Notes under the pieces: generated by a model
What the model was told of the DNA's origin: nothing
The model's database searches: none
Seen by the model: the letters and a program-made list of their open reading frames with translations, nothing else
Part shown: piece after piece, positions 17,938 through 29,400 of the stretch
Numbering within the stretch: the stretch's first letter is position 1
How the letters are laid out: every line of letters starts with the position of its first letter
NCBI GenBank assembly: GCA_016787565.1
Contig: JAEUUG010000004.1
Span: 1-64,000 of the forward strand
Direction: 5' to 3'
DNA: 64,000 nt
DNA from: Cyclobacteriaceae bacterium
GTDB lineage: Bacteria; Bacteroidota; Bacteroidia; Cytophagales; Cyclobacteriaceae
Translations under genes and position numbers: made by a program

Positions 17938-17965
17938 TTCAAAATGAAACACTATAACTGGTTCA
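17938..17965. promoter_or_regulatory. Site A: candidate enhancer (UAS) for the NtrC-type regulator
   Basis: The imperfect palindrome GAAAC-ACTATAACTG-GTTC with flanking TTCAAAAT lies about 100 bases upstream of the predicted sigma-54 start. It aligns with site B (20720-20748) at 22 of 28 positions when reversed. Position and sharing fit an enhancer site; the bound protein is inferred. Confidence 0.5.
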
Positions 17966-18058
17966 TTTCAGAACACTTTGTTTCGTCAGTACAAGCTGGT
18001 TACTCGATGGCGCTTATGGCACCTGGTAACCTGTAATTAAGGTGTCTTGACGCCTGAG

Positions 18059-20539
18059 TTATTCATACTTCAACGCTTCCACCGGGTTGCTCTTGGCGGC
18101 TTTCCACAACACGGAAGCTATCGTGACAAACATGATCAAAACCAACATGGCTAATGGCAAGACAAAGTGCCACCATTGTAAAATGATGCGTTCGGAGAAT
18201 TTTTCCAGGTATTGTGAAACAATAAAATATGCAGCCGGTATGCTGATGAGGGCTGCTATTACCATTTGACTGGTGGTTGTTTTCAAAAGTATGTGGGCAA
18301 TTTGCAAAAGCCCCGCACCTAACACTTTGCGAATCCCGATCTCCTTGGTTTTCTCGACCACCTTATTGGAGATCATGCCCAGCAGACCAAGGCAAGCAAT
18401 ACCAATTGCAATGAGGGTGAAAACACCAATCTGGTTTTGTGCTACTTTATCTGTAAGATAAAAGGACTGAATTTTATCATCCAGGAAAGTCCAGTGAAAT
18501 GTATCGTTTGGAAAAACTTCTTTGAAGAGCTTTTCCAATGCTGAAAGACTGGAAGAAAATGTTTCGTAGTTTACGCGAACAGAAATTTTTGAAGGATAAA
18601 GATCGGGCATCAGGTAGTTTCCGTACGACATAAAACTTCCTCGTCCATGTTGTGCGAAACTTAATAGGCGAGGTCTGAATTCATAATCTTCATATACTCC
18701 GATGATTTCTGCATCATCACGGTTATACCAAGGTAAGAAAACCCGCACACCCAACGCCTTTTCAGGCGAAGGGAAACCCAATAAGACTGTCGTTGCCCGG
18801 CTCACAAGAATCGCATTTTTATCAGCGGGCATATCCGACTGAAAATTTCTTCCATACAATAGTTTTATTTTATATACGGGCAAAAAATTCTCGTCTACAC
18901 CTCCGTTTATATCAAAGCCAAATTCCACCCCGTCTTTATGTAATATTAGTGGAACACCATAGCCGGCAAATTCGCCCAGCACGTTTTTGCTAACTGTTGT
19001 GCCCTGAATCCCGGGAAGGGTAGCAGCAGTTGTTGTAAAATAGGTGAGCTTTTTCCGGAAGTCGTTTGGCTGTTGCAACGGGCAATCAAGTACCACGATA
19101 CCATCTTTATCGATGCCCAGCGGTTTTGAAAGAATAAAGTCAAGTTGAAAGTACACACACATAATGCAGATGATCAGCACCAGTGCTACGCTGTACTGAG
19201 CGGTTAAGATCAAGTTAATCCACGAAGTGCCACTGGCTGAGCCTGATGATTTTTTCACCGGTACAGCTTTTTTAGACAGGGTAATTACTATTGGATAGCT
19301 GCTGGTTACAATTATGCCGGCAGCAAAAAAAATTGCAATTGTCCAAACCGTTGAATGCGGTAGTTCGCTCCATGGCATAGTATAGAAGGTCACCCAATTT
19401 TCCAACGGTGATTTTACCAGTTGTATCAGCGTAAGAGCAACGAAAAAAGAAAGGGTGTTGAGCAGGGTTGCCTCCACCATAAATTGCGCGATGAAGTGCC
19501 GGTGACCGGCACCCACTACCTTTCGAACGCTGAGTTCTGACATTCTTTTCTGCAGCATGTGCATCGAGAGGCAGATGTAATTTATCCATGCCAATACGGG
19601 TATGACAAACGCCAATACGCTGAGCAGCAGGAGCAGGTATTCTGATTTATAATTAAATGTATTAGCCAGTAAATTGGTGAAGACCACAGTCTTCAAAGGC
19701 TGAATAAAAACAGATGTAATGCTGTTTTCCGGACACCGCAGACAGACACCATATATTCTTTCTCTGTCGGCATTGATTTTATTTTCAAGCGCATTAAAGT
19801 CAGTTCCAGCGGCAGCTTTTATATAATAGTAACCCCACCAGTTTGCTTCGAATGATGTAAGGTTCATTTGCTGGATACCTGCTGTAGACAGAATGACATC
19901 AGCTTTGATGTGGGTGTTCCTGGGAAAATCTTTATACACTCCCTTAACCAAAAACGGAATGGTGTCATTGAAATAAATTGTTTTATTAACAGGGTCTTCT
20001 GCTCCGAAATATTTTAAGGCATGACTGGCAGAAACAACAGCCGTGTTCGGTTGCCTCAGTACTTCTTCCGGGTTACCCCGCAGCAATGGAAATGAAAAGA
20101 ACTGAAAAAAATTGGAGTCTGCGTATGCAAGATTATACTCCCGGAAAAAGATACGGTCACCATTTCTACTTTCTACGGAAACAAAAACGTCTTTATCGAA
20201 ACCCTGGCGATAGGTTTCAAAAAACTGCTGCGGGATAATTCCTGTTAAATCCGTAATCTCCGGATAATCACGCACGAATTGTCTGGCGATACCTGAATTA
20301 TGCATGGGCAGTGGATACCGATGATGAGCCCCGTTTTCTTCAAACTCATACACCCTGGAAAGCCGAGCTATCTGTTCATAGTTTTGATGAAAACGATCAG
20401 ACTTTAATTCATTTTGTGCGTAGGGCCAGAGAATATAGAAAGCTGTAAAACCTACCGATAAACCTGCAACGTTTATGAACGTGAAGAACGGATTCCTTAC
20501 CATCAGGCGGAGGGAGAGTTTGAGGTAGTTGAAAAGCAT
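18059..20539 (-). CDS. FtsX/MacB-type permease, paralogue 2
   Basis: An 826-residue homologue of the permease at 13219, with the same start (MLFNYLKLSLRLMVRNPFF) and the same end (NPVEALKYE). It has two periplasmic MacB_PCD-like domains and two FtsX membrane blocks, the second with EKTKEIGIRKVLGAG. No ATPase gene is adjacent. Site B, a perfect palindrome, lies about 180 bases upstream. No sigma-54 -24/-12 pattern with exact GG-N10-GC spacing was found between site B and the start, so its promoter class is open. Confidence 0.88.
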   Translation of the reverse strand: MLFNYLKLSLRLMVRNPFFTFINVAGLSVGFTAFYILWPYAQNELKSDRFHQNYEQIARLSRVYEFEENGAHHRYPLPMHNSGIARQFVRDYPEITDLTGIIPQQFFETYRQGFDKDVFVSVESRNGDRIFFREYNLAYADSNFFQFFSFPLLRGNPEEVLRQPNTAVVSASHALKYFGAEDPVNKTIYFNDTIPFLVKGVYKDFPRNTHIKADVILSTAGIQQMNLTSFEANWWGYYYIKAAAGTDFNALENKINADRERIYGVCLRCPENSITSVFIQPLKTVVFTNLLANTFNYKSEYLLLLLSVLAFVIPVLAWINYICLSMHMLQKRMSELSVRKVVGAGHRHFIAQFMVEATLLNTLSFFVALTLIQLVKSPLENWVTFYTMPWSELPHSTVWTIAIFFAAGIIVTSSYPIVITLSKKAVPVKKSSGSASGTSWINLILTAQYSVALVLIICIMCVYFQLDFILSKPLGIDKDGIVVLDCPLQQPNDFRKKLTYFTTTAATLPGIQGTTVSKNVLGEFAGYGVPLILHKDGVEFGFDINGGVDENFLPVYKIKLLYGRNFQSDMPADKNAILVSRATTVLLGFPSPEKALGVRVFLPWYNRDDAEIIGVYEDYEFRPRLLSFAQHGRGSFMSYGNYLMPDLYPSKISVRVNYETFSSSLSALEKLFKEVFPNDTFHWTFLDDKIQSFYLTDKVAQNQIGVFTLIAIGIACLGLLGMISNKVVEKTKEIGIRKVLGAGLLQIAHILLKTTTSQMVIAALISIPAAYFIVSQYLEKFSERIILQWWHFVLPLAMLVLIMFVTIASVLWKAAKSNPVEALKYE

Positions 20540-20719
20540 GGCCGTCTATCTATTGGTATGTATTTTAAAGTTGCCAGTTGCAGGTTTGCCGGTTACTAAT
20601 AACAGGACACCGGTAACCAGCAACTCGCTGAACACGAATCATTCAAACACAAGACCAATTGAAAATAACGCTTATTTGGCAATTAATCAGCAGGTGCGTC
20701 TCGGGTTGTGTTTTATTTT

Positions 20720-20748
20720 GAAACAGTGGGACTGTTTCGTTTTGAAAC
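20720..20748. promoter_or_regulatory. Site B: palindrome GAAACAGTGGGACTGTTTC plus extra half-site
   Basis: Arms GAAACAGT and ACTGTTTC (20720-20738) pair perfectly around GGG, and a further GAAAC follows after CGTTTT. The site lies between the divergent permease 2 and GH95 genes, so it could control either. It matches site A near 17950. Confidence 0.55.
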
Positions 20749-20799
20749 GTATTTTCGCAAGACGGTAAAGTTTTTTCGACAGATAAACCCGTGTGTATC

Positions 20800-23205
20800 A
20801 TGAATAGATTAGTAATGATGATGATTTTGGTTGCAAGTGCTTCACTTGGTAGTCAAAATTCCTTCGCCCAATCAACACTCACACTTTGGTACAATAAGCC
20901 CGCTGCGTATTTTGAAGAATCGCTGGTGTTGGGCAATGGCAAAATGGGCGCGTGTGTTTTTGGTGGCGTTGCTTCCGATAAAATCTATCTCAATGATGCT
21001 ACGTTGTGGTCTGGCGAACCCGTTAATCCGAATATGAATCCTCAGGCGCATACGTTTATTCCGGCCATTCGCGAAGCTCTTCGAAAAGAAGACTACCGCG
21101 CAGCGGATTCACTCAACAAAAAAGTACAGGGAAAATTTTCACAATCTTTTGCACCCCTGGGCACAATGTTCATTGATCTTAACCATACGGGCGATGTAAA
21201 AAAGTATCACCGCGAACTTAATATTAGCCAGGCAGTTTCAACTGTTACCTATGAAGTGAATGGCGTTCAGTATTCGAGGGAATATTTTATCTCGTATCCC
21301 GATCAGATTATGGTTATCCGACTTTACAGCAGCAAGAAAAAAATGCTTTCTGGTAATGTCACTTTTACGAGTTCATTAAAATTTAATGCTGCACGCGACA
21401 ACAATACCCTGAAAATTAAAGGTTATGCTCCCATCCATACGGAGCCCAGTTATCGCGGGAACATGCCAAACGCTGTGGTGTTTGATTCTGCGAGAGGAAC
21501 ACGATTTTCTACAATTGTAGGTATTAAAAATACCGATGGAAAAGTAATTGCTACCGATAGTTCTATTGCGATTTCAGCGGCTTCTGAGGTTTTGATTTTT
21601 GTCTCGGTAGCCACCAGCTTTAACGGTTTTAATAAGAACCCAGTAACTGAAGGGCTTCCGCACGAAGCTATCGCGCAGGAGCAACTTCGAAAAGCACAGT
21701 CAAAATCATATCAGCAATTAAGGCAGGCTCATCTTCAGGACTATCAACATTATTTTAATCGCATCGATCTGCGCTTAGGTAAAACCACAGCTCCTGATCT
21801 GCCTACCGATGATCGGCTTAAACGTTATGCCGAAGGCAACGAAGATAAAAATCTGGAAATCTTATATTTTCACTATGGCCGTTATCTGCTGATCTCCAGC
21901 TCACGCACCACTGGAGTGCCCGCCAACTTACAGGGTATATGGAATCCGTATATCCGTCCACCATGGAGCAGTAATTATACGATCAATATTAACGCAGAGG
22001 AAAATTACTGGCTGGCCGAGATTGCAAACCTGAGCGAAATGCATAAACCTTTTTTGTCCTTTATTGGCAATGTTGCTGAAACGGGTAAGGTAACGGCTAA
22101 AACTTTTTATGGTGTTGGTGGCTGGGCAGCAGGGCATAATTCTGATATCTGGGCGATGAGTAACCCGGTCGGTGATTTTGGAAAGGGCGATCCTGTGTGG
22201 GCAAACTGGAACATGGGTGGAACATGGCTTAGCACGCACATCTGGGAGCACTTTGTATTTACACAGGATATGGAGTTTTTGAAAAATGATGGTTATCCGA
22301 TTATGAAAGGCGCGGCTCAGTTTTGCCTGGAGTGGTTAACAGAAGATAAAGCCGGCAAACTGATTACTTCTCCGTCCACTTCTCCGGAGAATGTTTATGT
22401 AACACCAACAGGATATAAAGGTGCTACACTTTATGGTGCCACGGCCGACCTGGCCATGATCCGCGAATTGTTTCAACAAACTATTCGCGCGCAACAAATT
22501 TTAAATGTCGATGCTGATTTTACTAAGAAATTAACAGAGGCATTGAACAAACTCTATCCATATCAAATCGGAAAGAAGGGAAATCTGCAAGAGTGGTATT
22601 ATGATTGGGAAGATGCAGATCCGCAGCATCGCCATCAATCACATTTGTTCGGATTACATCCCGGTCACCATATTGATCCGTTGCGCACCCCTGAACTGGC
22701 CAATGCCTGCCGGAAAACTTTAGAGATAAAAGGAGACGAAACTACAGGTTGGTCGAAGGGCTGGCGGATAAATTTATGGGCACGGTTGTGGGATGGCAAC
22801 CGTGCGTACAAAATGTACCGTGAGTTGTTACGGTTTGTTGAGCCGGATGGTGTAGAAACCAATTACCAGCGTGGTGGCGGAACGTACCCCAACTTGTTTG
22901 ATGCACATCCGCCTTTTCAAATCGATGGGAATTTTGGTGGTGCTGCAGCTGTGGTAGAAATGCTGATACAATCTTCGGAAGATGAGATTCGGTTGCTGCC
23001 GGCTTTACCGGATGCCTGGCCGGAGGGAAGTGTAAAGGGAATATGTGCTCGTGGAGGTTTTGAAATTTCAATGGAATGGAACAATGGAGCCGTATCCAGG
23101 TGTTCCATTTCTTCGAAGCATGGTGGGAACACAACCGTGATTAGCGGTGAGGAAACAAAACATGTTTCTTTAAAGGCGGGAGAGAAAATCGACATTGATT
23201 GGTGA
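20800..23205 (+). CDS. Glycoside hydrolase family 95 (alpha-L-fucosidase/galactosidase type)
   Basis: Exported glycosidase. A signal peptide ends at about NSFAQS. The GH95 N-terminal domain begins LWYNKPAAYFEESLVLGNGK and GAMFGG-like ACVFGG. The catalytic (alpha/alpha)6 part contains NINAEENYW, SPSTSPENVY and FQIDGNFGG, matching the Asn pair, Glu and Asp regions of characterised GH95 enzymes. I start at ATG 20800; the GTG at 20791 adds three codons. Family members remove alpha-1,2-L-fucose or alpha-L-galactose; which one cannot be told. It stands alone before the giant surface protein. Confidence 0.9.
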   Translation: MNRLVMMMILVASASLGSQNSFAQSTLTLWYNKPAAYFEESLVLGNGKMGACVFGGVASDKIYLNDATLWSGEPVNPNMNPQAHTFIPAIREALRKEDYRAADSLNKKVQGKFSQSFAPLGTMFIDLNHTGDVKKYHRELNISQAVSTVTYEVNGVQYSREYFISYPDQIMVIRLYSSKKKMLSGNVTFTSSLKFNAARDNNTLKIKGYAPIHTEPSYRGNMPNAVVFDSARGTRFSTIVGIKNTDGKVIATDSSIAISAASEVLIFVSVATSFNGFNKNPVTEGLPHEAIAQEQLRKAQSKSYQQLRQAHLQDYQHYFNRIDLRLGKTTAPDLPTDDRLKRYAEGNEDKNLEILYFHYGRYLLISSSRTTGVPANLQGIWNPYIRPPWSSNYTININAEENYWLAEIANLSEMHKPFLSFIGNVAETGKVTAKTFYGVGGWAAGHNSDIWAMSNPVGDFGKGDPVWANWNMGGTWLSTHIWEHFVFTQDMEFLKNDGYPIMKGAAQFCLEWLTEDKAGKLITSPSTSPENVYVTPTGYKGATLYGATADLAMIRELFQQTIRAQQILNVDADFTKKLTEALNKLYPYQIGKKGNLQEWYYDWEDADPQHRHQSHLFGLHPGHHIDPLRTPELANACRKTLEIKGDETTGWSKGWRINLWARLWDGNRAYKMYRELLRFVEPDGVETNYQRGGGTYPNLFDAHPPFQIDGNFGGAAAVVEMLIQSSEDEIRLLPALPDAWPEGSVKGICARGGFEISMEWNNGAVSRCSISSKHGGNTTVISGEETKHVSLKAGEKIDIDW

Positions 23206-23360
23206 AGATTCCATTTTCCTAACACGGGAATTTTAGTTTTCTGTATTGTGTCATTCTCTTGTAGTGATTTACCTGGGCACAGTTGGGTTTCGCCAATCTT
23301 CTGGATCAAATTTGTGAAAATGAAGAAACTCCCTTAACCGGATAATTTGGCCTAAATCTT

Positions 23361-23368
23361 TATCTTTG
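23361..23368 (+). promoter_or_regulatory. Possible -7 element of the giant surface protein gene
   Basis: TATCTTTG matches TAnnTTTG and lies 45 bases before the ATG. No TTTG is found 19 bases upstream, so the promoter would be of the weak -33 type. Confidence 0.3.
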
Positions 23369-23412
23369 GTGTCATGTCCTGCATTTGTTGGGATATCTAA
23401 GCCCTGTTTCCC

Positions 23413-26400
23413 ATGAAAAGAAGTTCTACTCTCGTTTTTGGCTGTTTAGCCCTGCTTGCCTTACTTTCTAATCATACTTTTGCACAATCACCGGGTGGTG
23501 TCAATTCCAACCTTCGGGGATGGTATAAAGCCGGAGCCGGTGTATTTAACGATGCTGGTATTACAAGTGCCGCGAATGGCGATAACGTGCAGCGCTGGAA
23601 CGATCAAAGCGCGGTAGTTAATCACCTGAACCAAATAACCTTAGCCAATAAACCTGTTCTTACTACCAATTCCATTAATGGTAATACAGCCCTGACATTC
23701 AGTTCTAATCAGTTTCTGGACATGGGCGTTGCACCGGGAATCACTGCAGGTATGTCGTATTTTGTAGTGGTTAGACCAACAGCCTTTACCGCAGGGGGGA
23801 TTGGTGATGCAAATGGTAGTTTTATTATTGACCGCACAACAGGATCGAATGCTCTGACCTCGTTTAAAGTTGTCAGCACCAACCGTTACGGATTTCAAAA
23901 GCGAAATGACAATGCCACCGGTCTGACTGGGCCGATTTCCACCACGTTGGTAACCAACAACCAGGTAATCCTTGCTGATTTTTATCGAAACCCTACTGTT
24001 GAGTACGGCTTGAATATCAACGGTAGAACTGAATCTGTCATTGCTGATGACAATGGTGTACTTACTGCTCCGGTGCTGCGCATTGGTCGACACACCTCAA
24101 CGGCTAATGGGGGCCTAACCGGACAGTTAGCTGAAGTGATTTTTTATGCAGCTAATCTTTCATCGACCGATCGGTTGAAAATCAATTCTTACTTGGCGGT
24201 TAAATACGGTATTTCGCTCGATCAGACATCTCCCCAAGACTACCTGGCATCCAATGGAACTGTATTGTGGAATGGAACCACACTGGCTGGATATGGCAAC
24301 AGCATAACGGGTATAGGCCGCGATGATGGATCGGCACTTGACCAACGCGATTCAAAATCTGCTGTTGCGGGATCTGTTATGCGGTTAGCCAAAGGATCTG
24401 CATTTTCATCTAATCTTGATTTTATAATTGCAGGAGATGACAATGCTACGCTTGCACCCACTACCACCGGCATTCATCCCTCTTACCCGATGCGCATTAC
24501 GCGCGTTTGGCGTGCCGATACCAACGGTGCTCCTGGAACAATCAGCATCAGCTTCGACTTAGGAACCGGCATTTACAATTCGGGTATTGCCAGTGATTAT
24601 GCCTTACTCATTAAAAATTCAAATGCAGATTTTTCTGCGGGCGCAACCGCCCATACAACCGGAGCAAGTATTGTCGCTAATGTTTTAACCTTTACCAATG
24701 TTGCGTTTGCTGATGGAGATTATTTTTCACTGGCATTGCCATTGGTGCCTTCACCGGGTGGAATTGTAGACGGTCTGCGTGTTTGGCTTAAAGCCGGAGC
24801 CGGTGTATTTACCGATGCAGGAGTAACACCGGCCACCGATGGTGGAACAATTTCTCAATGGTCGGATCAGAGCGTTTATGCCAACCATGCTGTTGCTACT
24901 GGATCACCGGTGTATAATACTACGACTAACCTGATTAATAACAATCCAACAGTTTACTACAACGGAACCAATGGTCATAACCTGAACTACAGCGGATCGG
25001 GGCAATACTCCTTATTTGCTGTGGCGAAACCGGACGGCACGTTGAACAGACGTTTTTTTTCCAGTAGAACCGGAAATGCACTTCTTGGATATTGGAATGG
25101 CCGTGAGGATGTACTGTATCTTGATAATGCTCCCAGTTTACTTACGGGTCAACCCACCACAACCAATCCACGATTATATTCCTTGACGCGATCTGCTTCC
25201 GGTGCATACCAGATGTTTCGCAACGGTGCCTCACTCTATAGCGGAGCAGCATCCGCGAATTCTTTCTGGCGCATGGGTATTGCCAATGGCGGAAATTATC
25301 CGGGCGAATCTTCGGCAGCTTACATTCCTGAATTTATTCAGTTTGATCGCGACCTAACCGCTACAGAATTGACAAAGGTACAGACGTATCTGGCCATTAA
25401 ATATGGCTTCACCATTGATCAGACGTCACCACAAAATTATGTCTCAGCTTCCGGTATAACGGTGTGGGATGCAACCGCACATGCTGTTTATAAAAACAAT
25501 ATCACCGGCATTGGCCGCGATGATCGCTCTGCTCTTGATCAACGCATTTCTGCAAGTATTAATGCAACAGGATCTGTTACGATTACAAAGCCCGGAGCAT
25601 TTGGTAACGATCAATCATTTATTGTTTTTGGCGATAACGGATTGAGTGGGACCAGTTTAAATGTGCCGGTAGCGTATGTTGCCCGGTCCGGACGAGTTTT
25701 TAAAGCCGATGCTACGGGAGTTCCGGGAACAGTTTCGTTGAGTGTTAATCTTTCAACACTCGGTTTCCCCAATACAGGAACGGCCACAGATTATGTATTG
25801 CTGATTGATGCCGATGGAGATTTTTCTGCAGGAGCAACACTTCATACAACGGGTCTTTCTCTGGTGGGATCCTCTCTCTCTTTTTCAAATGTTACACTTC
25901 CCGATAACACTTACTTTACTATTGCCGCCAGTAACATTCAGATTCCGGGAGGTGTAGGCGGAGCATTAAGTGTCTGGTTAAAAGGAAATGATGGGTTGGA
26001 GGAAGCACCCAACGATCCCGCAGAAAACGGTGATGCAATTACTTCGTGGCTCGACAAGAGCGGGAGTGGAAATCACTATACCGCTGCTGCAGGTCCAACC
26101 CGGCTAGATGATGGCATAAACTTTAATGCCGTGCCTGAGATATTAGCGGGAGGATTTGACGCACCTACTACCGCTGCTTTAGGTAATGACTGGACGTTGT
26201 TTTTTGTAGCACAAAAACTTCCATCTGATAATAATGGTCGGTTGTTTGAAGGAGCTACAGGAAATTTCCTCTGGGGATATTGGGGAACGTTTACCCAGAG
26301 TATTTTCCTGAATGGCAATCCAAACAATAACAATTCAGGAATTGCGACAAATATTGGTATTGAGAATGTCCGGCTGAATAGTTATGTGCGGGAGTCTGCA

Positions 26401-29400
26401 GGAGGCACGTTGGAAGCGCGCTCGAATGGAACAAGTCTGACGACATTCGGATCGAGCAACAGCGCCAATGGTATTCGCATCGATATAAATCAGGGAGCAA
26501 CTGTGGCTAGTGAGAGTTCACATTCGCGTGTTGGTGAAGTGCTCATTTATAATGGTGCCTTATCAGCAGCTGAAGTTAGCCGAATTGAATCTTACCTCAG
26601 TATCAAGTATGGCATTACAAAATCCGGAAATTATTTAGCGAGTGATGGTACTGTTATTTGGAATAGCGCAACGCTTGCCGGGTACCTGAACGGAATTGCT
26701 GGTATCGGGCGCGATGATGTATCGGGATTGGATCAACGGAAGTCTACCAGTTCAGTTGCTGCAACCAGTACATTAACCATGGAAAAGAGTGGAGCGTTTG
26801 CGACAAACAAAAATTTCATCTTGTGGGGCGACAATAACCAGGTAGGTACTTCGGCTAATGTTGCTGCCGGGTATCGTGCCCGAACCAATCGCGTGTGGCG
26901 GACCGCCACGACAGGAGCACCCGGTGTAGTAGCGGTTAGTATTGATGTTGTCAGAGCGGGTTTTGTGGTAACATCTTCTGCTGCGCACTATGCTTTATTG
27001 ATTGATGCCGATGGAGATTTTAGCAGTGGTGCAACTGTTCATACTACTGGTGCAACCTTAGTGGGTAATACGATTGCGTTTACCGGTGTTACGATACCTG
27101 ACGGAGCTTATATTTCCCTCGCGAACAATGCACTTGCGCTGCCAGGTGGCGTGGCAGGTTCTGTATTTTGGGTTAAGGCCGATGCCGGTGTAACCGGTGT
27201 TGCTGATGTAAGTCAATGGAGTGACCAAAGTGGATCGAACAATCATGCAGTTCAAAATAACGCGGCCCTGCAACCCGAGTTGTTATCAGGTTCTATTAAC
27301 TATAATCCGAGTATCCTCTTTATAAATAATGAGTACTTCTCGCTCACCACACCTCCTGCAAATCTCAATGCCACTATTTTCGCAGCAGGTTCTCCTGGTG
27401 TGAATACGGCATGGCGAACCATGTTTAGAGGCGCAGTTGGTGATCACCCAATCATCATCCAGAGCGGAGGAACCGGCCTCGGTTATTACGATAACGACAA
27501 TGTTGGATATAAGTCGGGTGGGTTTACCTGGCTACAGGATGAAGTCGGAATTGTAGGCGCAGAGTTACGTGCCGGTGATGTCAATTTTCGGAAGAACGGT
27601 GCGCAAGGTGCATCTATCAATACCATAACCCTTACAGGCTTGAACCTGAATAACTTTGGAAACTTTCAGGGTGGAGGCCAGCCTTTCGGGCGAATTGGAG
27701 AAACAGTTATTTTTAGTTCAGCCACTCCGCTAACGGCTCAGGAAAAGGAGCAAGTTGAAACGTATCTAGCCATCAAATACGGAACAACACTCACCCATAA
27801 CTACATTGCTACAAACGGTTCATTGTTGTGGGATGTAACTGCAAAAGCAAGTCACTCGAACAACATGGCAGGTATTGGTCGTGATGACCTGACGGGACTG
27901 GACCAGCGAAAATCCAAAAGTGTCATCGCGCGTAGCGTTGTCATCATGGAGAAGGGATCTTTTGCATCTGATCGCGATTACGTGATCTGGGGAAGTACCA
28001 AAGCGTTATTAACGCCAACCGTAACGGGAGCACATCCGGGTTATCCGTATCGGGTAGGGCGCACATGGAGAGCAGGAATCGGTGGTACGCCCGGTACTGT
28101 TTCTGTAACATTCGATCTGGGGGATGGAATTTATAATTCGGGAAATGCTGCTGACTATGCGTTGTTAATCAAAAGTGGAGACGATAATTTTTCTGCTGGT
28201 GCTTTGGCCCACACGACTGGAGCAACCATTGTCGGTTCGTTGCTAACGTTTACCAATGTTACGTTTGCTGATGGCGACTTCTTTACATTGGGTATGCCCA
28301 CACCACCCGCGCCCGGTGGAATTGTAGAGGGGTTACATTTCTGGCTGCGTGCCGATCAGGGTGTTACAGGGGCAGGAACAGCCTCTGCCTGGAATGATCA
28401 AAGTGGCAATGGATTCAATGTCATTCAAAATACTGTAGGCAATCAGCCTACTATTCTTCCTGCACAGTTGAATAATAATCCTGCGCTACAGTTTGATGGC
28501 TCCAACGATCATTTCGCGTTAACCGGTGGTATTCTGGGTACAAACACATACTCAAATGCTTATGCCTTTGTGGTTTCACGCGCAAACGGTGTTTCCAATA
28601 GCTCTATATTTTTTGAATTGGCACAGGGAAATCAGCAATTCAATATTCACCTGCCGTGGGGAAACTCATTAGTGTATTGGGATGCTGGTAACCATACCGG
28701 TGTTAACCGGATCACTACAGCATGGGGCGGAACAACTGGATTGCCTTCGCAATGGTCGTTCACCGGAAGCACCCTCACTACGCCTACCGGTGCGCGTCAG
28801 GATATTTACCGGAACGGACAACGTATAGCCAATGACCTAACCATGGTTGATTATGTTGGTAACAATGGCAACATGACCATCGGTTCAAGAACACTAACAA
28901 GCGATTATTTCAATGGCGAGATATCAGAGATTGTATTTTACTCCGGAAATCTCACGGGTATTGAGTTTCAAAAAATCCAATCCTATTTATCGCTTAAGTA
29001 TGGTACAACACTTAACCAGTTTACACCAGCAGATTATTTATCATCTGCAGGGACTTCTATTTACAGAACCACCACAGCGCAGAGTAGTTATGTTCGCGAT
29101 ATTGCCGGTATTGGTCGCGATGATGCTTCCCGTCTGGATCAGCGTAAATCAAAAAGCACAAACAATGCTATTGCTGATATTATTTCTATAGCAAAAGATG
29201 ATTTCACAACGCCTGCAGCCTTTACGGTTGATCAGGAATTTTTAGTTTGGGGACACAATGGTTTGGCGTTGAGCTCCAACATTATCATGGCCCCCTACTC
29301 GCACAACAGCCAACTGATTGCACGCCAACTCTCGCGTGTGTGGAGTACAGAAAAAACGGGCACGCCTGGCGGAAATGCGATTATAGAAGTAGACTTAAAT

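Noticed and set aside
20676..20692. Plus-strand sigma-54-like sequence TTGGCAATTAATCAGCA before GH95
   Set aside because: GG-N10-GC spacing is right, but only 9 of 13 defined positions match, and the shared palindrome lies downstream of the would-be start.
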